This document shows, piece after piece, positions 39,243-48,329 of a stretch of DNA of 64,000 bases (position 1 is the stretch's first letter; every line of letters starts with the position of its first letter). Source of the stretch: Dechloromonas aromatica (nom. nud.). Its GTDB lineage: Bacteria > Pseudomonadota > Gammaproteobacteria > Burkholderiales > Rhodocyclaceae. The notes below the pieces were generated by a model, which did not search any database, had not been told where the DNA came from, and saw only the letters and a list, made by a program, of their open reading frames with translations. A program made the translations under genes and the position numbers. The stretch lies in contig JAFIHA010000016.1 in assembly GCA_017848965.1 (NCBI GenBank), positions 18,136-82,135 of the forward strand. Reading direction: 5' to 3'.

Positions 39243-39265
39243 AGCCCCCTTCGGCGAAGGGGGCT
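39243..39265 (-). terminator. Terminator of the aminotransferase gene
   Basis: Stem AGCCCCCTT/AAGGGGGCT around CGGCG, followed on the minus strand by a T-rich tract (TTTGTTTTGT). It also lies 16 bases behind the convergent AsmA-like gene. Confidence 0.85.
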
Positions 39266-39307
39266 GGTCGGGGAAAATGGCGGGGATTACCCGTCATTTT
39301 TCTTTAC

Positions 39308-40513
39308 TTAGCGCGTGACGGCGGCGATGGCCTTGGCGACGTAGTCGATGTTCTTGCTGTTCAGTGCAGCCAGGCAGATGCGGCCGGTCGACACGGCATA
39401 GATGCCGAATTCTTCCTTCATGCGCTCGACCTGGGCGGCGCTCAGGCCGGTGTAGGAGAACATGCCGCGTTGTTGGGCAACGAAGGAGAAATCCTGGGCG
39501 CAGCCGGTCGCCTTGATCGCGTCGACCAGGCCGCTGCGCATGGCGCGGATGCGGTCGCGCATGCCGGCCAGTTCCACTTCCCACTGGGCGCGCAGTTCGC
39601 CGGAGGCGAGCACCGCGGCAACCAGCGCGCCGCCATGGGTCGGCGGGTTGGAGTAGTTGGTGCGGATGACGCGCTTGACCTGCGACATGACGCGGGCCGA
39701 CTCTTCCTTGCTGGCGGTGACGACCGACAGGGCGCCGACGCGTTCGCCGTACAGCGAGAAGTTCTTGGAGAACGAGCTGGAAGCGAAGAACTGCAGGCCG
39801 GAGGCAGAGAAGGCGCGGATCGCCACGGCGTCGGCGTCGATGCCGTCGGCAAAGCCCTGGTAGGCCATGTCGAGGAAGGGCACCAGACCGCGTTCCTGGC
39901 AGATGCCGACGACTTCGGCCCACTGGGCGTCGCTCATGTCGGCGCCGGTCGGGTTGTGGCAGCAGGCGTGCAGCAGGACGACCGAGCCCGGGGCCATCTT
40001 GTTCAGGTCGGCCTTCATGCCGGCGAAGTTAACGCCGCGGGTGGCTGCGTCGTAGTAGGCGTAGTCTTCAACGACGAAACCGGCGGCCTCGAACAGGGCG
40101 CGGTGGTTTTCCCAGGACGGGTTGCTGATGTAAACCTTGGCGTCCGGGTTCAGGCGCTTCAGGTAGTCGGCGCCGATCTTCAGCGCGCCGGTACCGCCGA
40201 TGGCCTGGGCGGTGATCACGCGGCCGGCGGCGAGCAGGTCGGAATCCTTGCCGAAGAGCAGATTCTGGACGGCGGTGTTGTAGGCGGCCGGGCCTTCGAT
40301 CGGCTGGTAGCCGCGCGGCGAAGCTGCCTTCAGACGGACCTCTTCGGCGGCCTTGACGGCGGTCAGCAGGGGGATCTTGCCGTTGTCGTCGAAGTACACA
40401 CCGACGCCAAGGTTGACCTTGGTGTCACGCGCATCGGCGTTGAAAGCTTCGTTAAGACCGAGGATCGGGTCGCGCGGGGCCATTTCCACCGCAGCGAAGA
40501 TCGAAGAGGACAT
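39308..40513 (-). CDS. Aspartate/aromatic aminotransferase (class I)
   Basis: A 401-residue PLP enzyme of the AspC/TyrB type (fold-type I, subgroup I-alpha-gamma). The Schiff-base lysine is in SSSFSKNFSLYGERVG; substrate-binding landmarks include SNPSWENHRALFEAAGF and CCHNPTG. It transfers amino groups between aspartate or aromatic amino acids and 2-oxoglutarate. The ATG at 40513 has GGAG upstream. Divergent from uvrB. Confidence 0.95.
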   Translation of the reverse strand: MSSSIFAAVEMAPRDPILGLNEAFNADARDTKVNLGVGVYFDDNGKIPLLTAVKAAEEVRLKAASPRGYQPIEGPAAYNTAVQNLLFGKDSDLLAAGRVITAQAIGGTGALKIGADYLKRLNPDAKVYISNPSWENHRALFEAAGFVVEDYAYYDAATRGVNFAGMKADLNKMAPGSVVLLHACCHNPTGADMSDAQWAEVVGICQERGLVPFLDMAYQGFADGIDADAVAIRAFSASGLQFFASSSFSKNFSLYGERVGALSVVTASKEESARVMSQVKRVIRTNYSNPPTHGGALVAAVLASGELRAQWEVELAGMRDRIRAMRSGLVDAIKATGCAQDFSFVAQQRGMFSYTGLSAAQVERMKEEFGIYAVSTGRICLAALNSKNIDYVAKAIAAVTR

Positions 40514-40596
40514 CAGCGACTCCGTGGAATAATAGAAGGATGAGACAACAATAACGCGCGATGCCAGCATCGCGACGACAAGCGCAGAATTTTATC

Positions 40597-42669
40597 ATGA
40601 GCGAATCCAACAGCAGCACGCCCGTCGTCTGTTTCGACGGCAGCCCGTATCGTTTGCACCAGCCATTTCCGCCGGCTGGCGACCAGCCGGAGGCGATCCG
40701 CCTGCTTGCCGAGGGGATCGAGGATGGCCTGTCCTTCCAGACCCTGCTCGGCGTCACCGGCTCGGGCAAGACCTACACGATGGCCAACGTCATCGCCCGC
40801 ACTGGCCGCCCGGCGCTGGTCCTGGCGCCGAACAAGACGCTGGCGGCGCAGTTGTACTCGGAGTTCAAGGAATTTTTTCCGGAAAACGCCGTCGAGTACT
40901 TCGTCTCGTACTACGACTACTACCAGCCGGAAGCCTATGTCCCGTCGCGCGACCTGTTCATCGAAAAGGACAGCTCGATCAATGACCACATCGAGCAGAT
41001 GCGCTTGAGTGCGACGAAGAGTCTGATCGAGCGGCGCGACGTGGTGATCGTCGCCACCGTGTCATGCATCTACGGCATCGGCGACCGCGACGAGTATCAC
41101 AACATGATCCTGACCATGCGCGTCGGCGACCGCATGGACCAGCGCGACATCGTCAAGCGCCTGACCGACATGCAGTACGAGCGCAACGAGATGGACTTCC
41201 ACCGCGGCACCTTCCGCGTGCGCGGCGACGTGATCGACATCTTCCCCGCCGAACACGCCGAGCACGCGATCCGCGTCTCGCTGTTCGACGACGAGATCGA
41301 GAACCTGCAGTTCTTCGACCCGCTGACCGGCCAGCTTTTCCACAAGGCGCTGCGCTTCACCGTCTTCCCGGCCTCGCACTACGTGACGCCGCGAGCCACC
41401 GTGGTGCGGGCGATCCAGGCGATCAAGGCGGAACTGCGCGAGCGCATCGAATTCTTCAATCTGCACCAGAAGCTGGTCGAGGCGCAGCGGCTCGAGCAGC
41501 GCACCCGCTTCGACATCGAGATGCTCGACCAGATCGGCTTCTGCAAGGGCATCGAAAACTACTCGCGGCATTTTTCCGGGCGCCAGGCCGGGGAAGCGCC
41601 GCCGACGCTGATTGACTACCTCGAACGCGACGCGATCATGTTCATCGACGAATCGCACGTCACCATCGGCCAGGTCGGCGGCATGTACAAGGGCGACCGC
41701 TCGCGCAAGGAAAACCTGGTCGATTACGGCTTCCGCCTGCCTTCCGCGCTCGATAACCGGCCGCTGCAATTCAACGAGTTCGAGGCGCAGATGCGGCAGA
41801 CGATTTTCGTCTCTGCGACCCCGGCCGACTACGAGCAGCAGCATGCCGGCCAGGTGGTCGAGCAGGTGGTGCGGCCGACCGGTCTGATCGACCCCGAGGT
41901 GCTGGTACGTCCGGCGACGACGCAGGTCGATGATCTTCTTGGCGAAATCAACAAGCGGATTGCCGTTGCTGAGCGGGTGCTGGTGACGACGCTGACCAAG
42001 CGCATGGCCGAGGACCTGACCGATTTTCTGGCCGACAACGGGATCAAGGTGCGTTACCTGCACTCCGACATCGATACTGTCGAGCGCGTTGAAATCATCC
42101 GCGATCTGCGCCTCGGCGAGTTCGATGTGCTGGTCGGCATCAACCTGCTGCGCGAAGGGCTGGACATTCCCGAGGTGTCGCTGGTGGCGATTCTCGATGC
42201 CGACAAGGAAGGTTTCCTGCGCTCGGAACGCTCGCTGATCCAGACGATAGGGCGTGCCGCGCGTCATATTCATGGCACAGCGATCCTTTACGCTGATAGG
42301 ATTACGCAATCCATGCAAAAAGCCATCGCCGAGACGGAGCGGCGGCGGGAAAAGCAGATCGCATTCAATGAGCAGCACGGCATCGTGCCGCGTGGGGTGT
42401 CGAAGAAGATCAAGGACATCATCGACGGGGTATACGATGCCGAATCGGCGCAGACCGAGCTGAAGGCGGCGCAGCAGCTTGCGGTTTACGAAGCCATGGA
42501 TGAAAAAACCGTCGCCAGGGAAATCAAGCGGCTCGAAAAGCAGATGCTCGAGTGCGCGAAGAACCTGGAATTCGAAAAAGCGGCGGCTGCGCGCGACGAA
42601 CTTTTCCGGCTCCGGGAGCGGGTTTTCGGCGCCGCGCAGCACGACCCTGGTGGAGAAAACAAGCAATGA
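40597..42669 (+). CDS. uvrB: UvrB, excinuclease ABC subunit B
   Basis: A 690-residue nucleotide-excision-repair helicase-like protein. Walker A GVTGSGKT, beta-hairpin region [21 protein letters not shown], motif [12 protein letters not shown] and C-terminal UVR motif ([17 protein letters not shown]). Complete. The ATG at 40597 is used; the frame extends slightly upstream. Its last bases overlap the ATG of the broken phosphatase gene. Confidence 0.97.
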   Translation: MSESNSSTPVVCFDGSPYRLHQPFPPAGDQPEAIRLLAEGIEDGLSFQTLLGVTGSGKTYTMANVIARTGRPALVLAPNKTLAAQLYSEFKEFFPENAVEYFVSYYDYYQPEAYVPSRDLFIEKDSSINDHIEQMRLSATKSLIERRDVVIVATVSCIYGIGDRDEYHNMILTMRVGDRMDQRDIVKRLTDMQYERNEMDFHRGTFRVRGDVIDIFPAEHAEHAIRVSLFDDEIENLQFFDPLTGQLFHKALRFTVFPASHYVTPRATVVRAIQAIKAELRERIEFFNLHQKLVEAQRLEQRTRFDIEMLDQIGFCKGIENYSRHFSGRQAGEAPPTLIDYLERDAIMFIDESHVTIGQVGGMYKGDRSRKENLVDYGFRLPSALDNRPLQFNEFEAQMRQTIFVSATPADYEQQHAGQVVEQVVRPTGLIDPEVLVRPATTQVDDLLGEINKRIAVAERVLVTTLTKRMAEDLTDFLADNGIKVRYLHSDIDTVERVEIIRDLRLGEFDVLVGINLLREGLDIPEVSLVAILDADKEGFLRSERSLIQTIGRAARHIHGTAILYADRITQSMQKAIAETERRREKQIAFNEQHGIVPRGVSKKIKDIIDGVYDAESAQTELKAAQQLAVYEAMDEKTVAREIKRLEKQMLECAKNLEFEKAAAARDELFRLRERVFGAAQHDPGGENKQ

Positions 42670-42737
42670 ACTTTCGCGTGCTGCTCGTCTGCATGGGCAG
42701 CACACTTGCAGTATCTGTAAACGGCCGCCTGGACTAG
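42666..42737 (+). pseudogene. 5' remnant of a low-molecular-weight protein tyrosine phosphatase gene, cut by prophage insertion
   Basis: An ATGA overlap with uvrB starts a frame reading [12 protein letters not shown] and then STLAVSVNGRLD before a stop, 23 residues in all. LMW phosphatases begin V-L-F-V-C-x-G-N-I-C-R-S-P, so the match is good up to the CMG of the catalytic loop and ends there. Such a gene follows uvrB in other betaproteobacteria. The break coincides with the start of the integrase arm, so the rest of the gene should lie at the other prophage end. Confidence 0.75.
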
Positions 42738-42790
42738 GTTTCGCCGGTTCAATTTACGATTTTTCTACAATCGCTAGACACAGAAGGCGA
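42695..42790. other. Probable attL region of the prophage
   Basis: The host phosphatase reading is lost at about 42697-42702 and the integrase gene ends at 42791. The crossover core should therefore include or adjoin the bases around TGCATGGGCA. The interval is AT-rich toward its right end, as is common for arm and core sites. Exact core cannot be set without the other junction. Confidence 0.5.
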
Positions 42791-43939
42791 TCAGCCTGCC
42801 TTCAAAAGCACCCAGTTTCCGCGCTCGTCGGCATAAATATCGGTCGTGCTTGCCTGCTTGTGGCCGGCGATAGCCTGGGCAAAATCCTTCCCTCTGATAT
42901 CTCTCCAGAGTCGGATCGATAGGCTCCTGATTTCGTGGAAAGTCGGCGGCTCCTTGCCTTCCCATTTCAATCCGGAAGCATCCCTGGCGCGCGCAAACCC
43001 CTTCGTGATCGTGTCCTTGAATACCGGGTCTCCAGGCTTGCTGTGAGTGCGCGGCCGGCTGTGATGAATGAGGTAGCGGCTTGCTACCTTGTCTGACCAG
43101 CACCCGGTGATGATGTCCTTCAGTATCCAGTCAATGAGCCTTCCTGACCCGGTAGTAACGGTCATGCGCAAGGCGAGCGGGATCGCCAGGCGGGTCTGCA
43201 TGCCTTCGCCGCGGGCTTCGATGTTCTCGCTTTTCCCTTGCTCAACCCACAGACTTCCATCGCGAACGTCGTCGCGAACCCATGACCCAATATCATCGCG
43301 ACGCTGCGCCGTCAACAATGCGAGTTCCATCGCCCTCGGCGTCCATGGGTCGCAATGCTTGATTGCGGAGTCGTGGATGGCAATGAAATCTTCCAGGGTG
43401 ATCCGCGCACGCTTCACTTGTACCGGTGTCGCCTCGGTGACGAGTGCCGGATTGTGCTGCGCCCAACCGATGGCGATGGCCTTGTTTCCGACCTCGATCA
43501 GAAACGACCGGAAACTCTGCGCCATGCGCTTCTTTCCAGCGGTGACGAATTCGCGAAGGAAGTCGTCAATCGCGGCGGTGTCAATGGTGGAGTAGGGGCG
43601 AGATCCCCATTTGTCCTCGATCCGCTTGATCATCGAGCGCTTGGTTTTTAGGGTGTTCGCCGCGAGGTTGCGGCGGGCCATGTCCTCAACGAAGCGGACG
43701 AGCAGGGCGGATACCGTTCGGCTGTCGTTCCCGGTGATGCGATCAACAAGCCTTGCCTTGTCACGCAGTCCAGCAACCAGAATATTGGCCTCGGCAGCCT
43801 GGGCCTTTGCTTTCGCAAGGTCTCTGCCGAGACCGAAGTTTTCACGGGTAACCGGGTGGCGCCAGTAGTAGTAGCCGGATGTCTCGTAGAGATAGTCCGG
43901 CCAACCGTCTCGGTTACGCTGTTTTCGCCTTCCGGCCAT
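42791..43939 (-). CDS. int: Lambda-type tyrosine integrase
   Basis: A 382-residue phage integrase resembling lambda Int throughout, including the arm-binding N-terminus (RRKQRNRDGWPDYLYETSGY then FGLGRD). Catalytic residues: Arg in TAQRRDDI, HEIRS with His and Arg, GHK, and the nucleophile Tyr in TTDIYADERG. It should catalyse integration into the site next to its 3' end. Its start overlaps the Xis gene by 26 bp. Confidence 0.95.
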   Translation of the reverse strand: MAGRRKQRNRDGWPDYLYETSGYYYWRHPVTRENFGLGRDLAKAKAQAAEANILVAGLRDKARLVDRITGNDSRTVSALLVRFVEDMARRNLAANTLKTKRSMIKRIEDKWGSRPYSTIDTAAIDDFLREFVTAGKKRMAQSFRSFLIEVGNKAIAIGWAQHNPALVTEATPVQVKRARITLEDFIAIHDSAIKHCDPWTPRAMELALLTAQRRDDIGSWVRDDVRDGSLWVEQGKSENIEARGEGMQTRLAIPLALRMTVTTGSGRLIDWILKDIITGCWSDKVASRYLIHHSRPRTHSKPGDPVFKDTITKGFARARDASGLKWEGKEPPTFHEIRSLSIRLWRDIRGKDFAQAIAGHKQASTTDIYADERGNWVLLKAG

Positions 43940-44204
43940 GGAGTATCCTGTCGATCAAATCAGTTGCACTCTCTTCGTGCTCCTGATGGTGATTCTTCTT
44001 GGGTACGCGTTCGATGTGCGGGTGTTGATCATCGTTGGCGGCGACGTAGCGCGCATCCGGCATGACGAAGTATTCCCGGCCATGCTTTTCCGGGCAAGGG
44101 AAGATTTTCCCGTTTTTCGCCCAGGTGCGCAGCGTCGGCGGCTTCGGAGCTGCGGTGCCATAGATTGCTTTCGCCCAGTCTCGAAGGGGGATAAGTTTAC
44201 TCAT
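43914..44204 (-). CDS. xis: Excisionase (lambda Xis-like)
   Basis: A 96-residue protein with the MerR-like winged fold of Xis: LRDWAKAIY, LRTWAKNGKIFP and HGREYFVMPDARYV correspond to the lambda Xis pattern. It would bend the attachment site and bias Int to excision. The ATG at 44204 overlaps the upstream gene's stop. Confidence 0.85.
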   Translation of the reverse strand: MSKLIPLRDWAKAIYGTAAPKPPTLRTWAKNGKIFPCPEKHGREYFVMPDARYVAANDDQHPHIERVPKKNHHQEHEESATDLIDRILHGRKAKTA

Positions 44205-44641
44205 GCATCCCTCCGCATCCGTGCCTCTTTGGCGCACATTTCCCTGGCTCTGGACAATGACGCTTCGGCATCAATAAACAATCCGCCTCCCTGACGTTTC
44301 CAAAAATCCTCGCTGACATCAACCAAGGCATGCAGCGCCTGAATTTCATCTCCGGTCGCGCCGATTTTTCCCTTCTCGGCGTAGCGATCCTTCATGTTCA
44401 TGAGCGCGATTCCGGACAGATGGCAAACGGCAAGCGTTTCTTCATCTCCCTTGTGACTTGCGGCAAGCATAAGCATGTCCCTGCAGTCTGCGAGCACGTT
44501 GAAATGGCTGGTGTTTGCCCATCCGTTCGATGCCGATAGAACAGCAATGCGCTCTTGTATAGAGATTTCTGGATTGATATGCATCGCAACTATCGTCGGC
44601 GCTGCCAGTCGGTGCACCTTGCGCTTGCATTGCTTTCTCAT
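44201..44641 (-). CDS. Phage protein of unknown function
   Basis: A 146-residue mostly helical protein, basic at the N-terminus. No family recognised. The ATG at 44641 has AGGAG nine bases upstream; the frame opens six bases earlier only with TTG. Coupled to xis by an ATGA overlap. Confidence 0.75.
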   Translation of the reverse strand: MRKQCKRKVHRLAAPTIVAMHINPEISIQERIAVLSASNGWANTSHFNVLADCRDMLMLAASHKGDEETLAVCHLSGIALMNMKDRYAEKGKIGATGDEIQALHALVDVSEDFWKRQGGGLFIDAEASLSRAREMCAKEARMRRDA

Positions 44642-44647
44642 GACCAA

Positions 44648-44797
44648 TCACTCCTTTTCCGGAAGCAATGCGTCCAGGGCCGGCGTCGAGGCGTGCACAA
44701 ATGCGCCGTCGCCGCGGATCAGAAGCGTTGTCACGGGGCCGACTAGGTCGACGGTGTAGGCAACGGCGTTGATGGTGATGCGCATGCCGGGCTTCAT
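44648..44797 (-). CDS. 49-residue phage protein
   Basis: A small frame linked to the upstream gene by an ATGA overlap (44794-44797) and containing the ribosome site of the next gene in its last codons. The sequence (MKPGMRITINAVAYTVDLVG...) looks like a small beta domain. Function unknown. Confidence 0.6.
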   Translation of the reverse strand: MKPGMRITINAVAYTVDLVGPVTTLLIRGDGAFVHASTPALDALLPEKE

Positions 44798-45390
44798 GCT
44801 GCACCGCCTTTCAGGTCGTCGAGGGTGATGGCGGGGAGGGCGCGGATTGCTTCACAGTCGATAACTTCGATGCACCGCTCCCGCATCACCTCGCCAGCCT
44901 TGGTGAGCAAGGATTGCAGGGCTGTGGTGTCGGCGGGTGTGGCGAGGGCGTGGCGAGCTTTGTCCAGTACAGCCCCCTCTGGCGCTCCAATGATTTCGCA
45001 CAGGTGGAGTAAGCATTCTGTCGCTTCCCGCAATTGCTTCACGCGTAGTTGGCTGACAACAATTTGCTTTTGACTAACCCAGTTGGCGTCGATTGCTCTG
45101 TAAAGACGCTCAATATCAGCATCCTTCTCGGCAAGTTGCCCCTCAAGCTCCGCGATGCGTGCGGCGGCAGATGGCGGGCAGGTGTAGAGCCCAACGCTGT
45201 ACTCTGGATTCTTGTTTTCCTTGGCAATGAATCCGTTTCTGCTGTTCATCCAAGCAACCGGCTCCGCGCCCTTCGCCAGTTCGTCGCAGATGGCTGCGGC
45301 GAACTTGATTGCAACCGGAGCACCAACGCTCAACGACTTGCAGACTTCTTGCCACTTCCGAATCGCCATCTGTTCAAAGGTTTCGCTCAT
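44794..45390 (-). CDS. Phage protein with central coiled coil
   Basis: 198 residues, no recognised enzymatic motif. A coiled-coil stretch (ARIAELEGQLAEKDADIERL) lies about residues 77-96. Overlaps the DUF5131 gene start and the 49-residue gene, both by 4 bp. Confidence 0.75.
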   Translation of the reverse strand: MSETFEQMAIRKWQEVCKSLSVGAPVAIKFAAAICDELAKGAEPVAWMNSRNGFIAKENKNPEYSVGLYTCPPSAAARIAELEGQLAEKDADIERLYRAIDANWVSQKQIVVSQLRVKQLREATECLLHLCEIIGAPEGAVLDKARHALATPADTTALQSLLTKAGEVMRERCIEVIDCEAIRALPAITLDDLKGGAA

Positions 45391-46421
45391 GCTTTGTCTC
45401 CTTCCGGATAACCGTCGTGCGTAACACCGTCGAGTAGGCGGCCGGCGCGCTTCTTGCCGACGCGCTGCATGTACGCGCTATCGCCACCATCTTCATCTTC
45501 AAGCCGATGGCCGTCGCCGCCATTCTCATTAAGGCGAATGCACGGCCACTTGCTCGCGCCCGGATCGAGGTCGGCGCAAGAAAGTCCGTCTTCAAACGTG
45601 TGATAGCAGGAGCTGCGCGGCACCCACTCGCCCCACTGCTTGAACAGGAACGGCACGCCGGCTGCGGCGCATTGGTCGCGCAAGTCACGCGCCCACTGCG
45701 GATGCATCGGCCGGGCCTTCGGGCCGGACTCGCCGCCGACGACGACCCAATCAAGAGGCGGTATTCCTGGGCGGGCGCCGCGCGCAGAATTAACCTTGGC
45801 GCCAGCGAACGGAACGACAAGATCAACCGACCCGAGCAACGGTTCCGCGCTGATCCAGCGCACGGCGGCCGGCGTGTCGAGCAGCAGGGGAATGCGCTCG
45901 TTGGCTGCTGCCTGGTCCTCGACGCTGACGCCGAGCCAGACGTTCGGCAGCGGCATGATCTTGTGACCGCCGATATTGTGGTCGGCGTTCATCCATGCGC
46001 CGGCTTCGCAATCCAACTTGAATGCCTGATGGATAACGCGCTGAACCACGTCGCCAGATGAAAGGTAGTCCCGCATCCGCTCCGGCCGCTTCGTCAGCAC
46101 CTGAAACGTGTGGCGCGACGCCAATGCCATGACGGCGAACACGCGGTCGATGAACTCGTTCGGTACGGCGTCATGGAACAGGTCGGACATGGAATTCACG
46201 AACACCTTGCGCGGCTTCTTCCAGCGCAGCGGCTGATCGAGGCGGTCGGCGTGCGTCAGAACGTCGGTGAAGTCGCGGCCGGTGTAGGCCGGAACCAGCT
46301 TGGTCATGCGCCTCCACTCGCGCTCTGCATAGCAGTGCTTGCAGCCCGCTGAGACCTTGGTGCACCCCGTTACCGGGTTCCACGTCGCGTCAGTCCATTC
46401 GATAGCAGTCTTGTCGCTCAT
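45387..46421 (-). CDS. Phage Gp37/Gp68 family protein (DUF5131)
   Basis: A 344-residue member of the Gp37Gp68 family: starts with IEWTDATWNPVTGCTKVSAG, then CKHCYAERE, a radical-SAM-like CX2C cluster remnant, and later VWLGVSVEDQAAANERIPLL and VVGGESGPKARPMHPQW. Common in phages; biochemical role unknown. The ATG at 46421 overlaps the upstream stop. Confidence 0.9.
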   Translation of the reverse strand: MSDKTAIEWTDATWNPVTGCTKVSAGCKHCYAEREWRRMTKLVPAYTGRDFTDVLTHADRLDQPLRWKKPRKVFVNSMSDLFHDAVPNEFIDRVFAVMALASRHTFQVLTKRPERMRDYLSSGDVVQRVIHQAFKLDCEAGAWMNADHNIGGHKIMPLPNVWLGVSVEDQAAANERIPLLLDTPAAVRWISAEPLLGSVDLVVPFAGAKVNSARGARPGIPPLDWVVVGGESGPKARPMHPQWARDLRDQCAAAGVPFLFKQWGEWVPRSSCYHTFEDGLSCADLDPGASKWPCIRLNENGGDGHRLEDEDGGDSAYMQRVGKKRAGRLLDGVTHDGYPEGDKA

Positions 46422-46885
46422 GCCGGTCTTCCTTCCTCTTCGCATTCTTCCCCAAGGCTTCCGGCCGGGTAGAAGACGATGGCCGGGATGCTGGTTTGCG
46501 TCTCGTCAGCGCGCGTCAAACTGGCTTGCGTCTCAGATTCGGCGGATTGTTCAACACAAGACATGGCTGAGTCGCAAATTCTGGCTAGATACGAAAGTTC
46601 TGCCGTATCTCCGCCAATGCTCATTTCTTCGTCTTCGGTGAGTTCTTCGTATGCTGGATGATCTTTGATCCTTGTGGCGACATCGTTCAGCGCTGTAAGC
46701 AATTCGTCACGCTGCCGAACAAGGCCGATAATTTCCGCACGCAAGCGAATAATGCAATCCTGCATCGACTCATCTCCTGGCCCCCGCCTCATATCTCGAT
46801 GAGAATCCCACGCCTCCTTCGATGACTCCAGGCTGCAACCCCAAACGGAGCGATATTTCTTAATCCATTCAACAATAGGTCTCAT
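46418..46885 (-). CDS. Acidic phage protein of unknown function
   Basis: 155 residues, acidic, with a helical middle. The ATG at 46885 overlaps the stop of the tiny upstream gene and has AGGAG. A second in-frame ATG at 46765 also has AGGAG, so a shorter product is possible. Confidence 0.65.
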   Translation of the reverse strand: MRPIVEWIKKYRSVWGCSLESSKEAWDSHRDMRRGPGDESMQDCIIRLRAEIIGLVRQRDELLTALNDVATRIKDHPAYEELTEDEEMSIGGDTAELSYLARICDSAMSCVEQSAESETQASLTRADETQTSIPAIVFYPAGSLGEECEEEGRPA

Positions 46886-46983
46886 ACTGCCTTCTCCTTG
46901 AGCTCGACAGCCAGAACATGCTTGCGCGTGGCCTCTACGGCTTTCTGGAGGTGGGCGCGGACGGCGGTTTTGATGTTTTCCAT
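46882..46983 (-). CDS. 33-residue phage peptide
   Basis: MENIKTAVRAHLQKAVEATR and 13 more residues, predicted as one amphipathic basic helix. Supported by ATGA coupling to the next gene and an AGGGG site upstream. Too short to assign. Confidence 0.5.
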   Translation of the reverse strand: MENIKTAVRAHLQKAVEATRKHVLAVELKEKAV

Positions 46984-46989
46984 GATCAG

Positions 46990-47304
46990 CTAACCCCTGG
47001 TAATTTGGCGGCCCCACAGTTCAGTGGTGCCACCGGTTTTCGAATTGGTGAAGGTGTCGAGGCGCCGGAATCCTGCCTTTTCAAGCACTCGCTTCTGCGC
47101 CTCGTTGCTGGCGTCGACCGTGGCCGTGGCGTAGTCGTAGAGCTCGGCAGCCAGCGTCTTAACCTGGTGCTCCTTGAGCGCATGACCAAGCTTCAAGCCG
47201 CGCCGGTCAATCGGCACGAAAAAGCTGTGGCAGTGAGCGATTTGCGGCTGCCCGGGGATGCTGTCGATTTCGTAGCATCCGTAGATGCTGGCGTGGCGGG
47301 TCAT
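46990..47304 (-). CDS. GNAT-like acetyltransferase, short form
   Basis: 104 residues covering the core of a GNAT domain: the acetyl-CoA loop region PIDRRGLKLGHALKEHQ and the C-terminal VDASNEAQKRVLEKAGFRRL. Shorter than usual at the N-terminus. Substrate unknown. Overlaps the upstream gene by 4 bp. Confidence 0.6.
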   Translation of the reverse strand: MTRHASIYGCYEIDSIPGQPQIAHCHSFFVPIDRRGLKLGHALKEHQVKTLAAELYDYATATVDASNEAQKRVLEKAGFRRLDTFTNSKTGGTTELWGRQITRG

Positions 47305-47939
47305 GGCGTCACCCGCTTGAATTCGATGACCCAGACCCAGGGGTTTTCTTCCCAGGAGTCGGGGCCGTTAATGGACTCCCACAGTTCAGCAAACGCCTCT
47401 CGGCCCATGCGGGAGGCGTGTCCCGGCTTTACCGGATTTTTGAACGTCACTCCCTCGGCCAGCGCATCTTCCTCGCTGATATCCTGCAGCCGCTCGACGC
47501 GGACAGCGGTGATCTCCAGCAGTATGCGGCTGGCCCAGCGCGGCATGTGGATGGACGGTTTCCAGCCGATGCCATTGGCCTCGCCATTCGGATCGCTGTC
47601 CGCCCGATAGATCGTATGGGCGGGCCTGACTGGAATAGTGACGGAAGCCTCCCAGCAGTAATCCGCAGGTTCATGCATAAATGCTTCGCGAACCCATAGC
47701 CGGTCGCCTGGCTGGCCGTAGGGGCAGCGGATTGCGTCATCGATACAGGCGTCAGTGTCGTCCCACCACAAGCCGGAATGGCCGTTGATTTGCCAGCCTT
47801 CAGGCGACGTGGCTGGAACTTCTGCCGGTTCTGCATCTGGCACAAACTGCTTGCGCAAAGCACGCCGCGTCTGCGTCTTCCTGCCTTCTAGGATGGCGCG
47901 CACCATCGGCGCGCTGAAAAGGATCGGGCGCTCTTTCAC
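47301..47939 (-). CDS. Phage protein, possibly ASCH-like RNA-binding fold
   Basis: 212 residues with a GTG start overlapping the upstream stop (GTGA). Opening RPILFSAPMVRAILEGRKTQ followed by TRR, then CPYGQPGDRLWVREAF and RVERLQDISEEDALAEGV, is typical of phage proteins related to ASCH domains. Function not established. Confidence 0.75.
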   Translation of the reverse strand: MKERPILFSAPMVRAILEGRKTQTRRALRKQFVPDAEPAEVPATSPEGWQINGHSGLWWDDTDACIDDAIRCPYGQPGDRLWVREAFMHEPADYCWEASVTIPVRPAHTIYRADSDPNGEANGIGWKPSIHMPRWASRILLEITAVRVERLQDISEEDALAEGVTFKNPVKPGHASRMGREAFAELWESINGPDSWEENPWVWVIEFKRVTP

Positions 47940-48205
47940 ACTGCACCGCCTTTCTCGACGATCTCCCATACCTTGCCGTCGTGTCTGATCTTTCCTGACT
48001 TGCGCAGTGCCTGAAGCCGGCGGTCGATGATCTGCCACGGATCGATTACCCGGCGGCCATTGATGACTTTGCAGTGCGGCAGCGCAAGGTCGCGCAGCCC
48101 TTGGTTATCACCATGTCGGCTGTCCAGCAGCGCCATCCTATTCCTTCCGGCGGCGATCAGGCGCAGCAGTTCCGCGTCGAACGCGGTGTAGTCGGGCTTG
48201 CTCAT
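47936..48205 (-). CDS. Small phage protein, probable winged helix
   Basis: 89 residues; the second half (RVIDPWQIIDRRLQALRKSG, then KIRHDGKVWEIVEK) looks like a winged helix. Unknown role. Confidence 0.7.
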   Translation of the reverse strand: MSKPDYTAFDAELLRLIAAGRNRMALLDSRHGDNQGLRDLALPHCKVINGRRVIDPWQIIDRRLQALRKSGKIRHDGKVWEIVEKGGAV

Positions 48206-48264
48206 GCTGCCTCCTTCATCTGTCCGGCGGCGCCGTGCGCGCCGAATAACGTTGTGGTGTTCAT
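48202..48264 (-). CDS. 20-residue ORF, doubtful
   Basis: MNTTTLFGAHGAAGQMKEAA, coupled to the next gene by an ATGA overlap and carrying its ribosome site (GGAGG). The upstream ribosome site is weak. It may only be a translational leader. Confidence 0.3.
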   Translation of the reverse strand: MNTTTLFGAHGAAGQMKEAA

Positions 48265-48329
48265 TGGGTTTTCACTTTCAGTAGGTTTCAAGAAGCGCCC
48301 AGTTACGGACGCTTGAAGAAAACCGCTGG

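Noticed and set aside
39308-40513. Naming the aminotransferase tyrB or aspC
   Set aside because: Sequence inspection cannot separate aspartate from aromatic specificity in this subgroup, so no symbol was given.
45387-46421. Active radical SAM enzyme
   Set aside because: Only a CX2C pair is visible in the Gp37/Gp68 protein, not a full CX3CX2C motif with SAM-binding features.
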